Source: Trichuris trichiura
Taxonomy: Eukaryota > Nematoda > Enoplea > Trichinellida > Trichuridae
Assembly (NCBI GenBank): GCA_037903355.1
Contig: JBAJFE010000026.1
Coordinates: forward strand, 6,820,001-6,884,000
DNA length: 64,000 bases
Direction of reading: 5' to 3'
Positions 44,554 through 55,800 of this stretch are shown piece by piece (position 1 is the first letter of the stretch; every line of letters starts with the position of its first letter). The notes under the pieces were generated by a model. The model ran no database searches. It saw nothing but the letters and a program-made list of their open reading frames with translations, and had not been told where the DNA came from. The translations under genes and the position numbers were made by a program.

Positions 44554-46906
44554 GACTGTACAGTCACAAGTGAACGATGCTTGTACGGATCAGCTGAAGA
44601 TTAAGGACCGACTGTTCGTCACAACTCCAAAACAGAAGAATAAAACTGAGACATTTTTGCTGCCTATCTTCAGTTTCGATTTTAAAGTTAACGCGCGTTG
44701 AACTTTTCTGATTAGCAGGTACAGCTAGCGTTTATCAGCCATTGCTCTCGCTCAGCCGTCTTTGAATCAATGTTTTAAACCAGCCGAATTGAGTTCTGTG
44801 AGCTATCGTTCAAACGGGCTTCCTGATTCAATTCCGTAAACAACGAATTCCTACTTTTTTGCAATCGGTGCGGCGCGACCCCTACGGCTCAAAGGAGTCG
44901 TCTTCAGCGGATATTCCGTGTAATTTAGCAGCTAAAATGTTGGTACTTTTATTTTCCAGATGGCAAAGCTGCTAGCGTCTGACTGCTTCGTGACAGACGC
45001 GTCATAGCACCTTCGCTTTAAAAACTACGAAGCGGTCGAGAGCTTAACAAAAAAAACTTTTTACGCTGAGCATGTGCTGCGTTGACACGGCAAAAACAGC
45101 TTGGTTGCAATTCTCTATGTCTCCAGCCGGCTTCGTAATTAATTTTCAATCCGGTTGGTAAACAACGTGTTGGTACCTGAGCGACATGTACCGTACTAAC
45201 AGTTTTCCAGCGGCTCTAAGAGCCATTACGTAACAAATAGCATTTTTTAGCTTAAGCAAGTTGGGGAAAGCCAATTTATTTCATTCTGAAGCAATTGCAC
45301 ATTGGTGCAGCATTGTTTGTCAAATCTACGAGGAATATTTAAATGCTTAATGCAAAACCGATAAAATTAGTAACTCTTAACGTAATCTTAAATCCAGTAT
45401 TGCAAACTGAACTCATTTTGCCGGCGAAAAACGCAGCTATGAAAAAAATCCAATGGAGTAAAGGGGGGGGGGGGGAATTCAATTTTTGTGACAGCTAAGT
45501 TTGGGTGGGGCAAACTGCTTGTTTCAAAACACTGCGCGCCCTGCTAATTTATAGTTACGTACTAAAAGTAAAGATTGTTATTTTTAACTAAAACGTCGGA
45601 ATTGTTACCGTTATTTGGCCTTTAGGTGTACTGCAACCTGAAAAGCGCAGGTTCGTTTATGTCGAATACTCCAGCATCCTGTTTTTACGGAATCAAACTT
45701 GATCGTGAACAGAGTGCTTAAATTTTGGACGGGACAAGGTGTGATCAGAGGGTGTATAGCAAACGAGAATAAAACATTTTATTTTATGCGTATGCAGGTC
45801 GTCTGCGTACAAAATCCGAGTCTGTCTCTCAAGCTAGACGCTGTGCTGCTTTAGACGCTTTGCCGCTTAATGTGAAGCTTGAAAAAGTTGCTGCAGCAGG
45901 CAGCCGTGAGTAAATGCGGAGGAAGTGCCTTGCGTTACAGGATTGCGTAACGCCCAGGCTAATTGCGCGGTATTTTAAAAAGTAAATGAGATGCACGGAA
46001 CAATGTAACCATGTTTGTGAAGCTGTGCTAACAAAATGCCGCCTTAGCTTGCCAGAAGCACAAATAAGAAATCGAATACACCTTATTTCACGAAATCAAG
46101 TTTTTTTGGACTATACAACTGCTGTTCTAGATTTGCTCTGTTCTCGTTCAAGTTGCGTACCTGCTTATCTTTCAGAGTGGTCATATTCTAGTAGAACAAA
46201 GAAATTCCAGGTTATAAGCAATAAAATGTGAGCAGATTGTCAGGGATCCAATAACTTTTGATGTTATTTTTTACCAGATCGGATAGAGCGAGTTGAAGAA
46301 CTGACGCGACGAATAAACCATACGGATATGCAAATGTTTCGCTGCATGGCTTTCAAGCGAATGAAAAGACCGTAGACAGCGTTTTCCGAACTTGTATAAA
46401 AGTTTGCGCAGCATTGAAAGTGTCCACCGAGTTTTTAGTGCATTTTCTAGGCTGAGAGCATGTATCTCCTTTGGAGGAGCTTGGATAAAGTATCGCCAAT
46501 AAAAATTCATTCTTCTTTTGGCGGTATTCTTTTCAGCGCTTTTAAAAGCTCGCGATATGATTCCTTAAATGTCCACTTTCTACTTTCTAATAAAACAGGT
46601 GGTACAAACGCGTCCCAGCGTTAAATGACAAAAAATTGGCAAAACACTACAGTTTTGTGCATTTACATTCGAGTGTTCAGAATTCTTAGTGTATTATTTT
46701 TTCGCTGCGCCTATAGGGAGTCTTTCTTATGGTCATAAGGGTGAGCAGGTTGCGACTAACCTGCAAATCAGGAAATAACTTTAAAACAGCCAATTGATAG
46801 AGGAGCTACTTTGGTGACACGTTATTGCAGCTATTTGGCAGGCGAGAGAGCGGTCGACTACTTACTTGGCTAGTTACTGTCGCTTTCGCTGATCTGACTT
46901 CGTCAT
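44554..46906. other. Spacer between divergent microprotein genes
   Basis: No gene I can support. It contains a run of about 13 G at 45463-45475. A Cys-containing 81-codon frame at 45986-46231 lacks further evidence. Promoters of both microprotein genes should lie here. Confidence 0.4.
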
Positions 46907-47143
46907 ATGAGCATGATTCCACCAGTTGGGTTTGAAGTTTCAATTTATCCGAACAGTGCATTTGGCTGTTGGACTTTGCTTGGTCTCTACGTTGCTAGCC
47001 TTTTGGCAATCATAGCTTTGGCATTCCTTTGCGGTGGTGGTGCCAAACCGGCCGAAGGGGCTGCTGGTGCACCGGCCGGGGATGCAGCAGCTCCAGCAGG
47101 CGGTGCCGCTGGTGGCGATAAACCTCCAGACGCTCCAAAGTGA
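46907..47143 (+). CDS. Microprotein with one membrane segment and Ala/Gly/Pro tail (copy 2)
   Basis: 78 residues from ATGAGCATG at 46907. A short N-terminal part with PPVG is followed by a hydrophobic helix (LLGLYVASLLAIIALAFLC), CGGGAKPAEGAAGAPAGD, Ala/Gly repeats and the end DKPPDAPK. AATAAA follows at about 47201. The tail is almost identical in protein to copy 1 while most third codon positions differ, so both copies appear to be under selection for the protein. Function unknown; a small membrane or secretory-pathway protein is likely from the helix. Confidence 0.65.
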   Translation: MSMIPPVGFEVSIYPNSAFGCWTLLGLYVASLLAIIALAFLCGGGAKPAEGAAGAPAGDAAAPAGGAAGGDKPPDAPK

Positions 47144-47570
47144 TGAATAGTTCAATAGACGAATAATGTGGCAAATGTTGTTCAGCTCGTTGTGAAAAAT
47201 TAATTGATTATTGTTTTGCTATGCTGTGCATTGATGACCAATAAAATTGTTTGTCTGACTATGCGGTTATTGAGTAAATGCGCTAACGCAACGCAGAACC
47301 TGCGAACGGCTACTCTTAGTTTCCTTGCAGGTGAAGGTTTACTTGCAAATCCAAGAACTACAATCGAATAATTCGCATCCGCGTGTTCTGCTCGTAGTCC
47401 GTTTCATTTTTTTCGCTGACATACCTATTCTCTATTTTATAAATATACGATAAGAATGGCGGCAGGGTTGCGGGTCTACAGTAAAGCGGTGTCCGCTTGT
47501 CAATACCATTAATTTTGAGCTGAGCGAGTAGTATAACAAAAAACAAAAACGTTTCATATTTGATGTTCTG

Positions 47571-47732
47571 ATTCACGGGTTTGGCCTGTTGGATGTATCT
47601 GTAAGTAAACTGCAAAGTGCCCTACCAACGAATGGATGTTGGACGAATGGGTGCCCAAAGTGCCCTACCAACGAATGGACATCCATTCGTTGGTAGGGCA
47701 CTTTGCAGTTTACTTACAGATACATCCAACAG
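47571..47732. repeat. Inverted pair of family A PLTR fragments
   Basis: ATTCACGGGTTTGGCCTGTT and the next 55 bp match the outer end of the family A PLTR. After a short interrupted segment the same sequence returns in reverse complement, ending ACAGATACATCCAACAG. There is no coding part; this is a small fold-back derivative. Confidence 0.85.
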
Positions 47733-48204
47733 TTTACCAGTTGGTAGCTTCAGACCGCGCAGTGTTACTTCGTGAAAATAAAGCGGTATGGAGAAGCTGC
47801 TTTGCGTAAAAATTTGCGAAGCTTTTTACGGCACCGTGATCAAAACAAGCTATTAACAGAGCAACATTGGAGGGAAAGGTTTTAACGCGCAAATTCGACA
47901 ATCTTTTCAAGGACTCGCTAATAGATGGAAAGGGGCATTGGGCAATCATATCGTCCTACTTTTACTAGTCTGGTTTTGATCGTTTTCTGCTTGCGCTCAT
48001 AAGCGCAATGTTTTTTTTTCGGCGAGTAAAAATAAACAGAAAGTCTTCACATTTCAGTTAGAACTTGAACCATTTTATCTCCCAAAATTAGCGTCGAAAA
48101 ATTTTAAAGCTAATTTTTTTTTCTTCAGCCGAAACTTTAAAAATTGCTAGGAAGCCGCTGAAACAGTTGAAATTTGGAAATATTGGCATGTTTTCCTAGA
48201 ACCT

Positions 48205-48420
48205 ACCGTAATTTGTATAATGCAGGTTCAGTTTTGAAGAAGTGCCAACCATCCTGTTCTGCTGCCACTGGCATGCATGTAAGCTTTTCAACGCGCTTTT
48301 CTTTAAGCCTAGGTTTAAGAAAAAAATTACATTTCAGCTTAGGCTTAGGCTGAAGCATTACTGTAGGTTTGCCGGTCATCCTGTTCAGTCCTTACGTAAG
48401 CCTAAATGTGAACGCAAAGA
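48205..48420. repeat. Fold-back repeat copy with TTAGGC units
   Basis: TGCAGGTTC at 48223, then TTTAAGCCTAGGTTTAAG facing CAGCTTAGGCTTAGGCTGAAG, then TAAGCCTAAATG. It contains two exact adjacent TTAGGC units. Confidence 0.6.
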
Positions 48421-48969
48421 CTGCATTTCGGCTACGAGTTACGAGAGAGTGGAACAGGATGCCCTTCACGCTTCAGTCTGAGGGTCGAAGAGGAATAGCT
48501 AGCACTTTTGGAAAAAGGAACCTGCTTGGTGTGGATTACGGTAGGTTGTTTGCGAGGCTATAGAAAGCAAAAACTAAAAATTTCTAGCGCTAGGGATGGT
48601 GTTGTTATTGCCAAAATAAATTTATTGACCTAACCTTTTGTCAAAAGAAAGGAGATCAATTAAAATAATAATAAATGAACAAATATGAGAATGTACGAAA
48701 CGGCAAAGAAGTCCGGTAAAAAAACAAGTTGACCATTAAAATTCAACGCATAGCTTAGATTTGTTCAAACTTATTTATAAAATAAGCTACAGCATTTAAA
48801 AAAAAGGAGAAATGGCCAAAGACAAACGAGAGGGCTGCAGCGCACGTAGCGAAGTATTTTTGAGAAGAAACGCGCATAAATTCATTTCTGATGATTCAAA
48901 GTCACGTAGATGAAGTTCTGTGCCCCATGAAGGGAGCTTTCAACTTGCTATTCGGTCAATTTGGCTCCC

Positions 48970-49035
48970 GTCAAGTTGCACTTTGATTTGGTCACTTAGT
49001 CCTTACTAAGTGACCAAATCAAAACGCAACTTGTC
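48970..49035. repeat. 66-bp hairpin
   Basis: 31-nt arms 48970-49000 and 49005-49035 (core TTTGATTTGGTCACTTAGT and its complement) with a 4-base loop; only two or three mismatches. No coding function apparent. Confidence 0.85.
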
Positions 49036-49162
49036 TCTAGGCCATAAATAGACTTCAGCTTATACAATGTTGGCAAAGGAAACTTGTCCTTTTTACCTTG
49101 AGGTTGTTTCGCGATAGTTTTAGCGCGACGAATTGAGGAGTTGAACTATCGTCCCCTAAATA

Positions 49163-49495
49163 ATGGCAGCGATTCCAAAGACATGGACGACGAGATTTAA
49201 AATAAAAACGACAAAAGTTTTAAACAGCAAGCGAACCAAAAGCAACGAACAGACTACAGCCGACGAAAAACAGCGAATCAACCTCGGGGCAAAAACAGCG
49301 AGTTTCTTTGCTGCCGTTAAGCAGCATAGGGCATGTATACCCGCGATAGTTGGTCAAACGCCAAAAGAAAAGCATATTCTAACTTCGCGGCCGTATAAGG
49401 CAGCAACTTTGCTAGCGTCAAATCGTTTTCGCGTCAAATCTATCTCGCCAAAGATTGTGGTGTCAAATTTAGTTCAAAGGTTTACAATTATTTAA
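49163..49495 (+). CDS. Hypothetical basic 110-aa protein
   Basis: From ATG 49163: Lys/Thr-rich (KIKTTKVLNSKRTKSNEQTT), then an Ala/Phe segment and a basic end. Its composition could suit a nuclear or mitochondrial protein. No family recognised and no supporting exon. Confidence 0.25.
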   Translation: MAAIPKTWTTRFKIKTTKVLNSKRTKSNEQTTADEKQRINLGAKTASFFAAVKQHRACIPAIVGQTPKEKHILTSRPYKAATLLASNRFRVKSISPKIVVSNLVQRFTII

Positions 49496-49865
49496 GCAAA
49501 TAAACGTTTTAAAAATGTTTACACAAAGCTAAACAGAATTTTTGCAATCCTCAATTCTTTCCGTATAAATATTTTTCCAATCTTTGTCAACGAGCAAGCC
49601 TTGGGTGGCAATTAAGACCTGCGGGTTATTAGTTACGGTAGCTCATTCATTCGTTGTAGTTAGCCAGTTGTCGGTTTGTGTTTGGATTGGGACGTCGGTT
49701 CTGCTCTTCGACCTCTGGTTATCGTTTTGCTGTATGCGCCCAAAGAACTTTCTCTTTTCTGTCTTTGCTGGTGTTGCAGCCTTCGCGCCTTTGAATCCTA
49801 CCGCAGCTCGTGCCGCCCTAAAGGTTTTGCTTTCAGGCTTAAGTATTACAACATTCTGGTGCGAC

Positions 49866-52800
49866 ATGAGTACGGTGTCTCGAAACCGGTCGAAGCCGTC
49901 GGTGAATCCTGCTCCATTGGAGCTCATTGCGAGGGTGCGTGAACACGATGCTCAAGTGAAATGTTTGCTGGACGAAACGAAAGATATTATGAAGGTGCAC
50001 AGGGAATCGGTATGTGAAAAACGCTTCCATCCATTTACGTTCTCCACCCATTGTTGATATCTCTTTAAGGGGTCCGTCTCTGCCTTAGTGTCAAAACTGT
50101 TCGCTCAAATGCGCAACCTTCGTAACCAATCGTCAGCGGACAAAAAAGCAAAAGCCGACGTCGTTTCTTCAAGATGGCAAGGCGACCACAATTTGCTTAA
50201 AAAGGAAAAGCAGTGCTACAATCAAGAGGTGGCATAGAATGGACAACGCGGGCTTATCATAGCGACGACTTTTTTTTCAGTTCAAATGTTGTGGGCGTCT
50301 ACACTCCGTGGGAAAGTGTGAATGTACAACTGCCCATCTTGATGAGCAAGCGCTGAATTCCTGGCGCTTATCAGCGTGTGAAAGAATCCTGACCGCCTTC
50401 GTGCGATATCGCGACTCGGCTCGCAAATTTATGACTAAAGATCTGTTGACAAAAAATGTCGTAGATGGCGTTGTAGATAGCGTCACCAAAAGACGACAAA
50501 GTGTGGCCAATGGATTGCCCTTATCTGGTAAGTAGCAGTAGTTTCGCCTATGCGAATGCATTAGTTTATTTTTTCAAGCTCCCATGCAACAGCTTCAGCA
50601 GACCGATGAAAATCTACTGAAATCAATGATCGTCAACATCATCAGCGATTTCACCAATGGCCAAAATAAGAAACCAATTCCACACTTGAACTGCATGTTC
50701 AAAACTGCCGTAAGTTGACGACTCTGAATTACGAAACCGTAGAGGGCGGATATTTTAGGTTGGAGGCTTCCTCCAGAATTGCAGCTTGGACGACTTACTA
50801 TGGTTCACATGCAAGATAATGGAAGCGCCATGGCTTGGCGTTGACTGGATTCCGTCGCTTCTACGAAAAGTTATCCTGTCGCATTGCGATTCCAACCTGA
50901 AAAAGGGCTTTGAAAGTTTCTGTCGCTTCATGTTCGTTGTGTTGGAAATGTCAAGTTTGTATGCTGAACCAAAAGGTGATCCCGTTGAAGAGAGTGAGTC
51001 GTGGGTTGTCGTCGAGCCAGTATTAAATCAGGTTCGTAATCTCGATCTCGCAGCCGCGCGAAGCAGTTAATGTTTTCTGCTATTTTTTCTTTTAGGATAC
51101 ACGCTGTGGCCCAGTATCGGAGGAGACCATTCGTTTGTACTTTAACTTGTTGGACGTGAACGGCTTGGGCGCCTTTTCGGAAAAGATACAAAGTTGCGAA
51201 CAACTGACTTCGCTGGAAAAATGGACTCTGTATACCAGCTTGACTCAATATATGGTCTGCCTGACTGAAGCTACCTTGAAGAAATTCGTTGACAGGCGGT
51301 GCTACGACACCGCGATGTACATTTCATTAGTCACCGCGTAAGGTTTTTACTTACTCTACTGATTTTTTTAAAAAAATGTAAAATGGGAACTATTTAATAA
51401 CGTATATAATTTTTAGTCTTGATATTAATATACAATCTTCCAGTGTAGAGGTGTCTCAGTCTTAAATTACTAAGCATATACGAAGTGTCGGTTTCCTATA
51501 GAACCATGTTTCCCAAGGGAGCTATGAACTCCTGAGGAGTCCTTTGGCGCGCTTTTCAGTTAAGAGGTCACATGCCGCAAGTAAGTCGTCATGTTGAAGG
51601 TATAGTTCGCGGGCTAGCTGTTATGCCTATCGCGTAAGATAAATTTGCATTTCCACTAGGCGTGCATTCACAGTTTTGAAGCTGCTTATCCCCAGCTCCA
51701 CGACATCGACCAATCATCGCTCGGGATAATAACCAATCAGAATAGGGGGCGATGACAGCGTCTGAGGGAATGGCGGGTAAAAGATTGGGAAGCTCCTTCT
51801 TCAGCAACGAAGTAACCTGCCTGTTTCCATTGGCTATTCACATGCTCTCGTGACAGGCAGTAACGACTTATGTATCTTCGACGAAGATCCGCCTGAATAA
51901 GTCGAACTAGTTTCTTTTTCCTCTTAAAATTGAAAGCACCAAAGTTTTCTAATAGCGAAAAAGAAAAGTTGCCGCAGCGCATCGGAAGTACGGCTGGAAT
52001 TACCATTTTAAAAGCTTAATGATAATCAGGAAGTATCGTGCTGGAGTTACCGTAACGGATTAGCGCGCTGCAATTGTTCGAATCCTTAGACGAGTCCTTT
52101 GTCTTTGCAACCTGATACTCATTTTTGACAGGCCTACAGGCTGTAGTTTGTAAATTTTAAAAAGAGAAACGGCGCCATCAATTAAATGGACAGCTCTGCT
52201 TTTCCAATTGTTCGAACAAGAATCAAGCAGAGTTGTAATATTTCATCTAAACAGGGGAAAAGGCCGCTTTCATCCAGTAGCAGCCATAGATGGTTAAGCG
52301 GGCTTCTTTATCAGAGGTCGCAGACGTACAGTAACAGACAAAGAGAATAATGAAATGCAGGTTCGGTTGCGGAAACGTGCTCGCCATTCAAGCTTAAGTC
52401 GGAAGAGTGCCGTATGTTTAGCCACAGACTTACAGAGGCCACAAAAGGTTATCGTCATTTTATAATTCCAATAGTCGGAGGAGAATTCTTTGCGGCACAT
52501 TATCAGACAAACATTTTCCAAAGTCCGTGCTCTTTTCGTATGTGTTTTCTTCAACGCTTCTAAGCCGTTAAAAAAGTGCAGATTATCACAGGTGTTAAAA
52601 TGGACCTATACAGGTTCGTGTATTTGAATACATCGCTTTCATGGCGTTCCAGCCAGTGGCGCTGTTTCAAAGTTGCAAAGAGGTAATCATGGTTAGGGGC
52701 TTAATTCACTCGACTCTATGATGGGTGTTAGAGTTGAGCGGAGCCCCCAGAACAGCAATAATGAAAAGTTTCGAGGTATGAGCAGGAGCATCGTCCAAGC

Positions 52801-55800
52801 GCAAAACTCCTTTTGTCGGCTCGGTTTTTCGTCTTCCCTTGATGTTCTCGCGAAGTCTTCAAAGCAAGCTGGCTTAGTATTCTCCGGTAATTGTCCTCTT
52901 AAGTCTCTTTCTATATTTGCCCGCAAACAGTACAGTATCCCGAAAATAATCAGGTTTATTTTATTTGTAAACACGCGGTATGATAAGCAACACCGATTAT
53001 GCTTTTTTCGCGCGTAATATTTGAGAAGTGCAGGCTTCCTTTCTGTTTAGCACGAGGCCCTTCAGTTCAGAGCAGAGCGGGACGGCTGACGAAGTCCCAA
53101 CGCGACGATGGGACGCGTGATTTCCTTAATTGGTGCTGTCCATGTTGCAAAATGTTTAAAATGGAACAAACCTGATTATTGTCAGAATACTGTACTGTTC
53201 GCGGGAAAATGCGCGAAAAGGCTCGTCTTCTTTCTTTCCGGATAGTCTGTACCCCAAAACGTTGTCCTGCTGATGGCCTTAAGCGAAGCTTGACGATGTG
53301 CGAGGGATCAGCGTATCTTCACCCACCGTAAGGTTCTTTTGATTCAAGATTCCAGATCTTGTTGGGATCCTACGCAGCAAACTTCCAGCCTTTTCAAAAA
53401 GTTGTAATATTTCTCAACTGTTGAAGATAGAGGACTTAGCAACGGCTTCCTCTCAGTATTGCTTTATAAGTACTATGACAGCGGTCCATTTGGTCTTTGA
53501 AAGAGGTCACGTCGACCATAAACTGCTGTAGTTGAGTGTGACTTCCGCTGACTGAACATTTTCACCGACTAAGGATTCAGAGGCACTGCGCTGCCTGAGT
53601 CACTCTTCTTAGCCCTTACCCATACTCTGATGGAAACTGTTTCCCGCGCACCACGTGGATACATGTTAGGTATATGTGGTTTTCAAAATGATAACTTACA
53701 AATCATATGAGCGAGTATACGACTGCGAAAGCTTCGTCAGACCCATGTATGTAATGGCAACAATCTACCATAGCTCGCCACTATGTTACTATATGTCTGC
53801 TGACAGCCCTGTTTTATCGCTAAGCTCAAACGTGGGGCTAAAGGGCCTCCAGGTTAAACTGTATCTAGTCGAAAGCTGACCGCTCAAAATGTATACGCGA
53901 GGCGGTTTAGGTCCTCGACACTTTCTTTGTTTTCCCACCTTTCAAAGTTGCCCGAGAAAAACGATCGGCAGGTACAAGCGTACTACCTTGTGAGTGGGCT
54001 TACGGAGTTGACTTCGTGGCCCTGCATGTTGGTTGGATTATGCAAAGTTTAGAACAGAATATTTCATTGATAATATAGGCTTTCAAAGTAGTTATTCGGT
54101 TTCACGCTGTTGGCTACTCAAGTACTAAGCTTTTTCATGGATAAAAACGTTGTTAATGAACGATTCAGGTTTTTATTTTTTCTTGCGTCATTTTGGCGGG
54201 ACGGTCGCGCGATGTTTTTTCATTTTAGCTGTTGGATCAACTGGTTGTATTACGTTCGAAATGATTTGGCTGGCGACCTGCAATCGGAGAACGATCGTTC
54301 CATCGCCGAAGAGATGTACATCCGACTGAGCGGCTACAAAGTAATTGTCAGCGTTGAGAAGTATGTTCGGGCTGTTTGTTCATTTTGAAATTATTGCCGC
54401 CCCCTTTTAACTACCTTAGATATACTCTGTGGCAGTCGTTTTTGAGCATGCCAATTCCGTTGGGCGAACCGATCGACGAATGGCGCCTTTTGTACGTTCT
54501 TTTTCGTCAAGGCAAAGACGAAATAGCTGACGTGATGCAAATACCATTGCCCAGACTGAAGGGTCTCGTGCGAGGTTCATTTTTTTCTCCTTATCAGATT
54601 GGACCCATTGACACTTCTACGCGTTTTTGCAGAAACGGTTCGGAACACCAAATATGGCGTTCACTCGAACCCCGAAATTGTCCATTTTTACAATACAGTA
54701 TGCGCAATTCTGGAGCGTTTGAAAAACCCAGATACGGTTTCAATTACTACATTGGCTTTACTTTTGGTAGATCATCCAAAGGGCGATTATTCCCTTTTAA
54801 GCAATTGTTTTTTTTTCAGAGAGCTTTCAGTAGTGAGGACGACATAGAGCGTGTTACCTTTGAAAAGAACATGCTCAGCATTCTTCTTTCCAGTCCTTTG
54901 TGCGCTGAACAATTCATACCGGCTATGGACGAATGCCTGAAGAGAATGCCTAGCGCAGTACGATTGACTGTTTTTCATCTCTTTTTTTGTTTGTTACGCT
55001 GGCGAGCGCCTTATTCGTAATTTTTATTTTTTTTAGAATTGCGCCAACATTATTAATGTGCTATCGTTTGAACATCTTCGATTGAATAACAAAACATGGC
55101 CTATTTTGAAAAGTTGGCTTCGACACGGCGTTGAGTCGAAGCAATTCGCCCTTGCGGAGCGCATTGTTGCCGAGTTAGGCTTAGGACATTATACATTGGC
55201 TGACGATGCTTTCACTGCCGAATTGGTGGACGTGCTGTCGTTGCTGTTCAGAAAACATGTAACCGATTGCAAGTTGTCCAAGGAGTCAATCGCCAATAAA
55301 GTAATTGATCAATTTTTTGCTTTTTGTTGTTGTGATCTGCTCCCTTCGCAGATGTCGCTGTCTGGCAGTCGGAATGGTCGGTTCGAACAGTTTTGCTGGA
55401 GCGTCGTTGCGTGCGTCAAAGTTACGAAGCGGTCAAGAAATAGCGGTCAAAGAAGAGCGCTAAGAACCTTCTTTCCAACCAAACATTCACTGTTCGAAGC
55501 TTTTGTCCATTTTCAAAGCGGCAACGAATCGTAAGAGCATTTTTTTCTTAAAAATTACACATCTTCACGTTTTCACTTAACATATGCTAATTTGTTTTAG
55601 AGAAATATCGGTTGAAGACTTTTTGAAAGCTGTTACCGAATTGCGTATACCGGCAGCAGTCTTACCGTGCGTTATTTATCTGCTACGCAAATTTTTGGAA
55701 GACGAAACGGCTGTTTTACCTTCTGCTGCCAAGTAAGCGAATTTCCAACCGCATTTTTATTTGTTACGCGCGCAGGAGTCATACTGTAGTCCGCATAAAA

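Noticed and set aside
45463..45475. Run of about 13 G
   Set aside because: Simple mononucleotide tract; likely variable or a sequencing-prone site, no feature attached.
49643..49927. Antisense frame at the start of the EPG5-like gene
   Set aside because: Mirror of the coding exon on the opposite strand without its own signals.
52060..52100. GTTCGAATCC resembling a tRNA T-loop
   Set aside because: No matching A box or cloverleaf stems around it.
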